From assembly GCA_018396515.1 (NCBI GenBank), contig JAGTQJ010000004.1, positions 2,409 through 24,111 on the forward strand: a DNA stretch of 21,703 nucleotides, written 5' to 3'. Below, piece by piece: positions 15,560 through 21,703 of the stretch. Below the pieces are notes generated by a model. It was not told the DNA's origin. It saw only the letters and a program-made list of their open reading frames with translations, and made no database searches. A program made the position numbers and the translations under genes. The stretch is from Candidatus Bathyarchaeota archaeon. GTDB lineage: Archaea; Thermoproteota; Bathyarchaeia; TCS64. The number at the start of each line of letters is the position of its first letter. The first letter of the stretch is position 1.

Positions 15560-16116
15560 AGGGGGCTGAGGGAGCCTACGCCAGAAAGGCGAAGGAGGCG
15601 GCTAGGCTGCTATTATTCAAGCATCACACTCTACCAGGGGTCAGGGGGTGGGAATTGAGGGAGGAGCTGGGCCCGGAGTGGCTTGAGGTGTTGGAGGTCC
15701 TAGACAACCAGATAAAGGCCCTAGACCTCCAGGTAACAAGGGTTCTAGAGGAGCCCGAGACGACAATTGAGCCGACGAGAAGACAGCTGGAAGAGGCAAG
15801 GTACTACATCACCCTCAGAGGGGAGATGGATAAGAAGACATTGAAGACGATCGGATGGAGGATCGACGACATAGCGGGCCTAGCAGTAGCCGTAGCATAC
15901 ATAGTCTCGAGGCAGGGAAAGGCCCCTAGGATTGATGTTGAAAACATCCTATCTGAGAAGCTTCCAGGATGGAAGGTTAAGATGAACATAGATAGATACA
16001 TCCAAGAAGGCTACCTAGGAGAGGAGGATGGCCTCCTATACCTAGACTGGAGGAGCAGGGCGGAGATAGACCAGAAGAAACTATTAGACTTAATACTGGC
16101 CTACGGGAGAAAATAG
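15544..16116 (+). CDS. Putative NSE3/MAGE-like tandem winged-helix (KITE) subunit
   Basis: A 190-residue protein, third gene of the SMC operon, overlapping the kleisin-like gene by 16 nt. It reads like a compact MAGE homology domain. Winged helix [11 protein letters not shown] (18-27), helix to 60, [11 protein letters not shown] and the strand [11 protein letters not shown] (85-95), matching the family's FGLELKEVD and YVLVN positions. Winged helix [19 protein letters not shown] (111-128), [15 protein letters not shown] (145-159), then [12 protein letters not shown] (165-176), matching the family's GLLMVILxxIxxxGN, FVxxxYL and the hallmark WGxRAxxE, and a last helix [17 protein letters not shown] proteins (ScpB, MukE, Nse1, Nse3) bind the kleisin; here the MAGE-type hallmark favours Nse3. 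ATG 15544 is preferred because of the AGGAGG upstream. No Nse1 RING partner is visible. Confidence 0.7.
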   Translation: MARRMKGAEGAYARKAKEAARLLLFKHHTLPGVRGWELREELGPEWLEVLEVLDNQIKALDLQVTRVLEEPETTIEPTRRQLEEARYYITLRGEMDKKTLKTIGWRIDDIAGLAVAVAYIVSRQGKAPRIDVENILSEKLPGWKVKMNIDRYIQEGYLGEEDGLLYLDWRSRAEIDQKKLLDLILAYGRK

Positions 16117-16148
16117 TAGAGCCGGAATCTAGCTAAAAAAAGGATATC

Positions 16149-16531
16149 TTGGTCGCTGGTGAGGGCATTAATCTTGAGCATGTCCGAAGAACCAAGATCC
16201 ACGGCCGTCTCTAGATGGATCGAGGAACTACCTGAGATCCTCGTAATGGGCGACCAAGATCCTCTAGATCCCTTCACGATAGTTAGGTCGAGGTCTAAAG
16301 GACATGATTCGGCCGACGTGATAAGGGAGCCAAGGGATGAAAGGTCTCCTCCACGGTTGGTATCCACCACTCCTAGACAAAAAAATCATCATAAAATTGA
16401 CTCCAGCCATCTCCGACCCCTCAGAGGTTTTAATAGTAGGTAAGGTGGGGGATATTAAGCTAGGAACCCTAATCATCAGCGGAATCGGTGAGTTTGAAGG
16501 ACTTGGTGCACTTAAGATTCGAGAAGGGTGA
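16149..16531 (+). pseudogene. Fragmented small reading frame between the SMC operon and XPB
   Basis: Three overlapping plus-strand frames each look partly coding. Frame from TTG 16149 encodes a segment LVAGEGINLEHVRRTKIHGRL and stops at about 16214; the frame through 16180-16330 encodes SRWIEELPEILVMGDQDPLD and more; the frame from ATG 16337 encodes GLLHGWYPPLLDKKIIIKL then PSEVLIVGKVGDIKLGTLII, ending at 16531 and overlapping the helicase start by up to 44 nt. Joined by two frameshifts they would form one protein of about 125 residues with a beta-rich C-terminal domain. I do not recognise it. It may be a decayed gene, a real gene with assembly/sequencing errors, or a short genuine gene at 16337-16531 only. 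An operon position between SMC and XPB genes makes it worth checking. Confidence 0.4.
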
Positions 16532-17831
16532 ACTGGTTGCTGAAGGTCTCCCCATACCCGGAGGGGTTTATGATAAGGATATTCAAGCCTATCGAGCTCC
16601 CGCCTATCGCTATGGGGAGGTCATCGATTATCTCAAGAGGTGGCACATCGATTATATAGATGAGGCCCTTAAGGCCCCAGACCATCTAGACCTCTCCTCC
16701 TGCATCGTCCTCCGAGACTATCAGAGGAGGGCCCTCGAGGCCTGGATAGCCTCTGGGAGGAGGGGGATCATCATCCTACCCACCGGATCCGGGAAGACCC
16801 AGATAGCTATTAAAGCCATTGAAATGCTTGGGGCTTCCACCCTCATAGTCGTCCCCACCCTTGTACTTGTAGAGCAATGGCGTAGGAAGCTGGAGGAGGC
16901 CTTCAGGATAGAGATAGGGATGGTTGGGGGAGGGAGGTATAAGGTAAAACCCCTCACGGTAGCGACATACGATTCAGCAAGCTTGAGGGCTGAGCAGCTC
17001 GGGGACAGGTTCTCAATGCTCGTCTTCGACGAGGTCCACCACCTCTCCGCCCCCACCTATAAAAGGATAGGGGAGATGTACCTCGCCCCCTATAGGATGG
17101 GGTTAACTGCAAGGCTTGAGAGTGTAGGACGCAACGATCTCGAGGCCTCAGAGCTGAGTGGTAAGGTGATCTTCGAGATGGCGGTTGAAGACCTCGCTGG
17201 CGTGCACCTCTCGGACTACACGATTAACACAATATATATACCATTATCCGAGCGGGAGGCCAAGGAATACGAGGCCAACTTCTCCATCTATAGAGATTAT
17301 ATAAGAAGGAAGGGTCTGGAGATGAGGAGCCAAGAGGATTTCCAGAGGTTCATAAAGCTGAGCGGCTTCGACCCCGAGGCCAGGAGGGCCCTCCTGGCCA
17401 GGAATAGGGCCATGGATATCGCCCTGAACTCCGAGGAGAAGATAAGGCACCTTAAGAGGATCCTAGAAGAGAACCCTAGAGAGAAGGTTTTGATATTCAC
17501 CCAGCATAACAGCCTCGTCTACAGGATAAGCAGGGAGATGCTCATTCCAGCCATAACCCATCAGACCTCTCAGAGGGAGAGGGAGGAGATCCTCGAGAGG
17601 TTCAGGTCAGGCCAATATATGAGGGTGGTTACGAGCAGGATCCTCGAGGAGGGGGTCGACGTGCCCGACGCCTCCATAGCCATAATCCTAAGCGGGACCG
17701 GGAGCAGCAGGGAGTTCATTCAGCGTCTTGGGAGGATCCTGAGGAAGAGGGAGGGGAAGCACGCCAAGCTCTATGAACTCGTCTCTATGGGGACCGCGGA
17801 GACCCGCCTAAGCAGGAGGAGGAAGGCTTGA
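16488..17831 (+). CDS. xpb: XPB/Rad25-like superfamily 2 DNA helicase
   Basis: A 447-residue archaeal XPB-like helicase, thought to act with Bax1 in DNA unwinding and repair. The N-terminal damage-recognition-like part (7-60) includes YDKDIQAYRAPAYRY, as in other archaeal XPBs. Motor domain 1: RDYQRRALEAW, Walker A PTGSGKT (98-104), VVPTLVLVEQW, VATYDSA and DEVHH (181-185). Motif III is LTAR (206-209), where archaeal XPB normally has LTAT, and the RED-type residues after it are displaced (ESVGRND). Motor domain 2: KVLIFTQHN, AITHQTSQREREEIL, DVPDASIAIILSG and motif VI EFIQRLGRILR. The start is uncertain: GTG 16488 is longest, but GTG 16506 would place the first residue as in relatives. The stop overlaps bax1 by 4 nt (TTGA). 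Confidence 0.93.
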   Translation: MSLKDLVHLRFEKGELVAEGLPIPGGVYDKDIQAYRAPAYRYGEVIDYLKRWHIDYIDEALKAPDHLDLSSCIVLRDYQRRALEAWIASGRRGIIILPTGSGKTQIAIKAIEMLGASTLIVVPTLVLVEQWRRKLEEAFRIEIGMVGGGRYKVKPLTVATYDSASLRAEQLGDRFSMLVFDEVHHLSAPTYKRIGEMYLAPYRMGLTARLESVGRNDLEASELSGKVIFEMAVEDLAGVHLSDYTINTIYIPLSEREAKEYEANFSIYRDYIRRKGLEMRSQEDFQRFIKLSGFDPEARRALLARNRAMDIALNSEEKIRHLKRILEENPREKVLIFTQHNSLVYRISREMLIPAITHQTSQREREEILERFRSGQYMRVVTSRILEEGVDVPDASIAIILSGTGSSREFIQRLGRILRKREGKHAKLYELVSMGTAETRLSRRRKA

Positions 17832-18997
17832 TCCTCCCACCCGAACTCCTGAGGACGAGGATAAGCAGGGGAATCATAAGGCTCCTCTACGCAGGGGAGG
17901 AGTCACTGAGCCTCGCTAGGACCCTCATCGCGGTCTTCGAGGAGGCAGAGGAGAAGAAGAGGGGAGAGCTACAGGAGGCCCTCAGGAGATGCGAGGAGAT
18001 CGGCTACGACTACAGGCTCGTGAGGGGCCTCGCCTCTATCCTTGAGGAGCACTGCACCTTCCAGGCCAGGGCGCTAGTCGACCCGGAAGAGGCGAGGAGA
18101 GCGGCCTTCGAGGAGGCTGGGAAGGAGCCGATTATCACCGATGAGCAGAGGTTTAGAGCCCTCATGAGGGCGGCGGAAAGGCTTGGGATCTCACCCAAGG
18201 ACCTTGAGGAGAGCCTTTACGCAGATCTATGGGAGGAACAGACTCTAGCCGCCTTCGATGCCCCCGAACCCCTCGAGCTTCTCAGGAGCTACAACTTCTC
18301 CCTAACACTAACACTACTAGCCCAGGCTAGAAGGATAGAGGCTAGATTTAGGGGGAGGGATGATAGCCTTGAGCCTATTGGAAAGGGTCTGGGCCCATGC
18401 CTAGTGAAAGGTGAAGGAGGTTTATCCATTATAGTAGTTGAACCACTATCCTCCGCCAAGCCATCCGGGAGGCAGGCCTCAGAGCTCGAGGCCTTCCTAT
18501 CGCGCATCATGCTCCAAGAAAGATGGAGGTTAATGGCCGAGGTGGAGTACCCACCTAGAACAAAGCTGAGAAGGTTCGAGGTGGTTCAAGAAATCCATGG
18601 AGAGATGATCACACCGAGAAATCTCAAGGAGAGAGTCGATCAATGGAGGACCCATTCCAGGCTTGAAGGCCACCGAGAAGATGGGATAGTGGTCGTTGAA
18701 GAACTCGCCTCCAAGCTAGGAACAACGGAGAAAGAGGCGAAGAGAATTCTGAGAGAGAGGAATAAGAGTTACATCGATATCGGAGGGGTCTATATAACGC
18801 CCGAGAAACTTGATATATTGGAGTCGCACCTGGGAGGATCTCAGAGCCTGAGCCTCTCCAAGGCCATGTCCTTTTTGAGGGGGCTGGGATGCAGGAGGCC
18901 GATTCAGGTCTTGGAAGCACTTGGTTACACGGTGGAATGGGATGAGAGCCTGAAGGACGGCAGGGTTTACAAACCTGGAAAGAGACAGTCTCCCTAA
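17828..18997 (+). CDS. bax1: Bax1-like (DUF790) XPB partner with a non-standard C-terminus
   Basis: A 389-residue partner of archaeal XPB; the TTG start overlaps the helicase stop and is preceded by AGGAGGAAGG. The N-terminal 180 residues match DUF790 well: LPPELLRTRISRGIIRLLY, DYRLVRGLASILEE, DPEEARRAAFEEA, LYADLWEEQ and LRSYNFSLTLTLL. WRLMAEVEYPPRTKLRRFEV (about 234-253) is also in the expected place. After this the family normally has a nuclease core with an EExF-like segment, a PDF strand and EIVGFWT; I find none of these. Instead, 285-340 read like a winged helix (VVVEELASKLGTTEKEAKRIL, then a short wing and a helix) followed by LEALGYTVEWD. It is either a nuclease-deficient architecture or a very divergent nuclease. 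Confidence 0.85.
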   Translation: MILPPELLRTRISRGIIRLLYAGEESLSLARTLIAVFEEAEEKKRGELQEALRRCEEIGYDYRLVRGLASILEEHCTFQARALVDPEEARRAAFEEAGKEPIITDEQRFRALMRAAERLGISPKDLEESLYADLWEEQTLAAFDAPEPLELLRSYNFSLTLTLLAQARRIEARFRGRDDSLEPIGKGLGPCLVKGEGGLSIIVVEPLSSAKPSGRQASELEAFLSRIMLQERWRLMAEVEYPPRTKLRRFEVVQEIHGEMITPRNLKERVDQWRTHSRLEGHREDGIVVVEELASKLGTTEKEAKRILRERNKSYIDIGGVYITPEKLDILESHLGGSQSLSLSKAMSFLRGLGCRRPIQVLEALGYTVEWDESLKDGRVYKPGKRQSP

Positions 18998-19111
18998 CCA
19001 AGATGATGAATCGTCTAGGATACTATCAATTTCAGGAGAGATAAATAGGCCTATCCCCGAATCTCCTAATAAAAATCAATAAAAATCAAGTTTCCCCTCT
19101 TCAGCAACAGC

Positions 19112-19119
19112 TTAATATC
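19112..19119 (+). promoter_or_regulatory. TATA-like box of the proteasome beta gene
   Basis: TTAATATC centred about 27 nt before the ATG at 19143, with no Shine-Dalgarno site between; predicts a leaderless transcript. Two tandem copies of AATAAAAATC lie just upstream (about 19069-19088). Confidence 0.5.
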
Positions 19120-19142
19120 TAACCTCTCCTAAGTTCTGGGGG

Positions 19143-19745
19143 ATGGATTACTGGGAACTCCAAGGGGCTACAACCGTAGGTCTTGTATGTAGGGATGGGG
19201 TGATCCTAGCCTCCGAGAAGAGGGTGAGCTGGGGCCACCTGGTCATGAGCCGATCTGGTAAGAAGGTCTTCAAGATAGCCCCCAACATAGGCCTCGCCTT
19301 CGCAGGATTAGTATCGGATATGCAGGCCCTAACCAGGGAGGCATCGGCCTACACGGCCCTATACAGGTTGGAGAACAATAGGCCGATCCCCGTGAGGGCC
19401 CTCGCAAAGCTGATAGCCAACATCCTCTTCGAACGCCGCCTCTTCCCCCTCCTCATGGAGACCCTCGTCGGCGGATTGGATGAGGAAGGCCCCGCGGTCT
19501 ACTCGCTGGATCCCCTCGGCAGTGTGATCCCAGACAAGTTCGTCTCCGTCGGCTCTGGCGCAGCCATAGCAATGGGCCTCCTGGAGGCCAACTATAGGGA
19601 CGGCCTCACCCTAGAGGAGGGGGCTGCCTTGGCTCTCCAGGCCATCAAGTCCGCCGCCGCTAGGGACGCTGTCAGCGGCGACGGCGTGGACATGCTCATC
19701 ATCAGCGAGAAGGGGATAGAGGAGAGGACCTACCCCCTAAGATAA
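19143..19745 (+). CDS. psmB: 20S proteasome beta subunit, catalytic Thr1 replaced by Ala
   Basis: A 200-residue proteasome beta-type subunit of the Ntn-hydrolase fold, part of the inner rings of the archaeal 20S particle. After an 8-residue leader ending in Gly comes ATTVGL, where active subunits read TTTVGI; aligned on VG (4-5), position 1 is Ala9 (codon GCT). The rest of the active site is kept: Glu25 (E17), Lys41 (K33), GSGAAIAMG (the Ser129 region) and RDAVSG with Asp175 and Ser178. This should not autoprocess or act as a nucleophile, so it is probably a structural or modulatory subunit next to an active beta elsewhere, as known for several crenarchaeal proteasomes. An alpha subunit is not in the window. 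Confidence 0.95.
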   Translation: MDYWELQGATTVGLVCRDGVILASEKRVSWGHLVMSRSGKKVFKIAPNIGLAFAGLVSDMQALTREASAYTALYRLENNRPIPVRALAKLIANILFERRLFPLLMETLVGGLDEEGPAVYSLDPLGSVIPDKFVSVGSGAAIAMGLLEANYRDGLTLEEGAALALQAIKSAAARDAVSGDGVDMLIISEKGIEERTYPLR

Positions 19746-19795
19746 ACCTATACCAGTTGAAGGATCCGCTGAACAGCGGGTTTCTGGAGGCTGGT

Positions 19796-20770
19796 CTAGA
19801 AAGGCTTAAGAGGCTGGCTAAGAGCCATCTCGAGATCCTCTATAAACCTCACCAGTTTCTCCTTATGGATGCTCGCTCCACTCGCCCTATCATGGCCCCC
19901 TCCAAATCCTCCATGCCTCATAGCAACCTCCCTGGTGATCTCACCAAGGTGGAGGCCTATCCCCCTCCTACCTCTGATGGAGATGTTAACCCTCCCACCT
20001 ATGGCGGGCTTATAGCTGACGCCGACATCGACATCTAGGACATCGAGGATCAGGTTTGCCACAGCCCCTGTAGAAGGCTCATCGGACGCGTCGAAATAGG
20101 CCAGCCTCCCCAGCCTGACCGCCTTACTCTGGATCTCCTCCATTAGTGAAGCCATATGCTCTAGGTGGGATACCGCCGCCTCGACCAAGCCGGATATTCT
20201 ATGTGGAATAATATATCTACCGAGTTCCTCAACCACCCTCTGCCTGAAATCATTGGAGGTGATCCTGAAGAGGGCGTGAGTTAGGATTAGAGCCTCATGC
20301 TCCAGGATTTGGCGGTCGAACATCGAGATGATCCTGGAGGCTATAGGCCCATCCTCAAACTGGTCTGATACTGCCGCGTAGGCTGCAAGCCTAGCCCCCT
20401 CCCTCCCCAACTCCACCTTATTTTGATCGTAGAGTAGGACACTGGCACAGTCCTTTGAGCTGTAGACCACTTGAACCCCTGACCTCTCCAACCTCCTAAG
20501 CAGAGCCTCGGCGGTGGGGTGATGATCCACTATTATAACCCTCGCGAACTCCGCTATTCTCAATATCTCCCCTATGAGTTCATCTCTCACACATAGGTCG
20601 CAGATATAGAGCTCCTCAGTAGGGTAGTTCACATCTATGAGGGCTCCCTTAAACTCTTCATAGGTCACAAGAATCGGCTTTGCACCTCTAAGGTTTGCCA
20701 ATAGGGCGGCGCATATCAGCCCATCAGCGTCCTCACCATGAGATATGCAGACTATATGATCCCCATGCAT
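19796..20770 (-). CDS. DHH/DHHA1-family phosphoesterase (RecJ/nanoRNase-like)
   Basis: A 324-residue Mn2+-dependent phosphodiesterase. N-terminal DHH domain: CISHGEDADGLICAALL (8-24), a variant of the usual H-D-D-G motif I; DLCVRDE (58-64); VDHHPT (81-86) for which the family is named; and AAVSDQFEDG (132-141). The C-terminal DHHA1 domain ends with GGHDRASG (291-298), the substrate-binding loop. Relatives degrade short RNA/DNA oligonucleotides or cyclic dinucleotides; archaeal versions include GAN and RecJ-like nucleases, but I cannot choose between these. The frame is open 51 codons further up, but a TATA-like box at 20792-20799 lies 25 nt before the ATG at 20770, and the domain starts there. 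Its 3' end is 50 nt from the proteasome gene, converging. Confidence 0.9.
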   Translation of the reverse strand: MHGDHIVCISHGEDADGLICAALLANLRGAKPILVTYEEFKGALIDVNYPTEELYICDLCVRDELIGEILRIAEFARVIIVDHHPTAEALLRRLERSGVQVVYSSKDCASVLLYDQNKVELGREGARLAAYAAVSDQFEDGPIASRIISMFDRQILEHEALILTHALFRITSNDFRQRVVEELGRYIIPHRISGLVEAAVSHLEHMASLMEEIQSKAVRLGRLAYFDASDEPSTGAVANLILDVLDVDVGVSYKPAIGGRVNISIRGRRGIGLHLGEITREVAMRHGGFGGGHDRASGASIHKEKLVRFIEDLEMALSQPLKPF

Positions 20771-20791
20771 CAGCAAAACTCCGTTCGATCG

Positions 20792-20799
20792 AATATAAA
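20792..20799 (-). promoter_or_regulatory. TATA-like box of the DHH phosphoesterase gene
   Basis: TTTATATT on the minus strand, preceded by GG and followed by 21 nt before the ATG. Its position fixes the start at 20770 and predicts a leaderless transcript. Confidence 0.55.
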
Positions 20800-21485
20800 C
20801 CATGATCATCCATACATCCTTGCTGAACGACTTTGAAGAATCGTGGAGTTTAAAGGCCTCAGATGTAGGTCTGGATGGGCCTCCATTACGTTTGGTTAAA
20901 CTGATTTTATTCCCAACAACCATATATGAAATTTATCTAGGATAAATTTTGACAATAATTCGTATCATCTCTTCACATTCCTAAGGGAGAATTCTCTGCA
21001 ATCATCCATATATCCCATGAATTCAACCCCGAAGATAGAGAACGTGAAGTTCGAAGCCTCCCAAAGGCCTAGTTTTCAAGGAACTTGATAGCCACTCGGG
21101 GGATCGGAGAATAGTCCTTCTCCCGTTGGGTTGGCTCTTCTTCCATGCTTAGCTGCCTATTTCGGGTTTCCAGATAATTGTAATAGCCACGCCATTACTA
21201 TCCCTCCTTCATCAAAGCTTGCCATGATGATGTGAGACTTGTCTTAGGAGCCTGTTAATGGTCTGAACTCCAAGTTTTATTATAGTTTTCTCGTTCTTGA
21301 TTTATCTTCCAACATCCATATATATGCATAACTTGATTTTTCTCTTTCTTGATTTATCCTGATTAAGTCAATTGTATTTACGAGTCTAAAACATTGATCC
21401 TTTGATGGATTTTATGGAAGATCCTATAGGTAAAGATCCCTAGCTTCCATTACTTTTCAGGTTCATCTTCGTTGCCCCCAGGGGT
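20800..21485. other. Long A+T-rich intergenic region without a supported gene
   Basis: About 690 nt between the DHH gene promoter and the 3' end of the surface-protein gene. Base composition is clearly more A+T-rich than the flanks. I see only short open frames, for example a 23-codon frame from about 21018 that looks weakly coding, a 21-nt direct repeat (21286 and 21338) and several T-rich runs. No tRNA or clear C/D-box RNA could be made out. Confidence 0.5.
21286..21358 (+). repeat. Pair of imperfect 21-nt direct repeats
   Basis: Copies at 21286-21306 and 21338-21358 are identical at 20 of 21 positions (pattern TTTTCTC, then G or T, then TTCTTGATTTATC), spaced 52 nt start to start. They lie downstream of the surface-protein gene (minus strand). 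Could be remnants of a duplication, a pyrimidine-rich regulator site, or transcription end signals. Confidence 0.55.
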
Positions 21486-21703
21486 CTATGATACCGTGAT
21501 GGTGAATGTCGTTGGTGGAGCTAATGCTGTCGGTGTGGTCAGGCTGCTCCATACGTAGATGGTGACGGTGTATGTTCCGGCCGGCAGTCCCAGGAAGGCC
21601 ACTGGGACGGGCTTCGTTGCTCCAGCCTTTACATCTGCGAGGGTTGTACCAAGGGCCACAATCCTTCCAGTGGCATCCTTGATCTGGGCGATCACATAGG
21701 TGC
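21486..21703 (-). CDS. C-terminal end of a secreted or cell-surface beta-sandwich protein (partial)
   Basis: About 72 residues of a protein whose gene runs off the right edge. The frame is open upstream of the GTG at 21695 (Thr-Tyr precede it), so that GTG is not the start. The sequence has alternating strands, Thr/Val/Ala/Pro-rich, with LGLPAGTYTVTIYVW and a final TTFTITVS, typical of the last immunoglobulin-like/CARDB-like domain of archaeal S-layer or pilin-type surface proteins. No membrane anchor follows, so it probably ends in an exposed domain. Exact family unknown. Confidence 0.65.
   Translation of the reverse strand, partial: TYVIAQIKDATGRIVALGTTLADVKAGATKPVPVAFLGLPAGTYTVTIYVWSSLTTPTALAPPTTFTITVS

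Noticed and set aside
14777..16116. Standard ScpA/ScpB pair for the SMC
   Set aside because: The kleisin-like C-terminus and the WRSRAEI hallmark fit Nse4/NSE3 better; ScpA/ScpB remains the main alternative until a profile search is done.
16101..16370. 89-codon minus-strand frame in the SMC-XPB gap
   Set aside because: Low-complexity Ser-rich product and no start signals; the plus-strand fragments look more coding.
21040..21065. GTTCGAAGC, reminiscent of a tRNA T-loop
   Set aside because: Flanking bases do not form a T-stem or acceptor stem, and no anticodon arm is present upstream.
21223..21263. Possible C/D-box small RNA (ATGATGA ... CTGA)
   Set aside because: No internal D'/C' boxes with correct spacing and no terminal stem; boxes of this size occur by chance.

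Overview
The window is archaeal and probably comes from a thermophile of the TACK/crenarchaeal-like part of the tree. Evidence for this: a CTP-dependent riboflavin kinase with an N-terminal winged helix, an archaeal FAD synthetase (RibL), an XPB-Bax1 pair, a 20S proteasome beta subunit, RtcB, very heavy AGG/AGA arginine codon use, frequent TTG/GTG starts, and many genes whose TATA-like box lies about 25-29 nt before the start codon (leaderless-type promoters). I cannot place it more precisely. There are no rRNA, tRNA, CRISPR or insertion sequences that I can support.

Layout. Bases 1-3181 (+) hold a small catabolic-looking run: the 3' end of an amidohydrolase, a 3-hydroxyacyl-CoA/L-carnitine-dehydrogenase-like enzyme, a small unknown protein and an SLC13/DASS anion transporter. 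An MFS transporter (-), an HD-domain protein (+) and a second, complete amidohydrolase (-) follow to 6906. A winged-helix regulator (-) and rtcB (+) diverge from one symmetric TATA box near 7632. ribK (+) and ribL (-) converge and overlap by 53 nt. An NDP-sugar epimerase (-) and an M19 dipeptidase (-) follow to 12577.

The most interesting part is 12727-16116 (+): three overlapping genes encoding a short SMC5/6-like ATPase, a protein whose C-terminus resembles the Nse4 kleisin, and a protein that resembles the tandem winged-helix NSE3/MAGE family. Together they look like a minimal archaeal SMC5/6-Nse4-Nse3 complex with a single SMC subunit and almost no hinge. Downstream lie a fragmented small reading frame and an XPB-like helicase/Bax1-like pair. 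The helicase has an altered motif III (TAR instead of TAT). The Bax1-like protein seems to have lost the usual C-terminal nuclease motifs in favour of a winged-helix-like tail. This makes 12.7-19.0 kb a DNA repair/chromosome-maintenance island.

The window ends with a proteasome beta subunit whose catalytic Thr1 is replaced by Ala, a DHH/DHHA1 phosphoesterase (-), a 560-nt AT-rich gap and the 3' end of a secreted surface-type protein (-).
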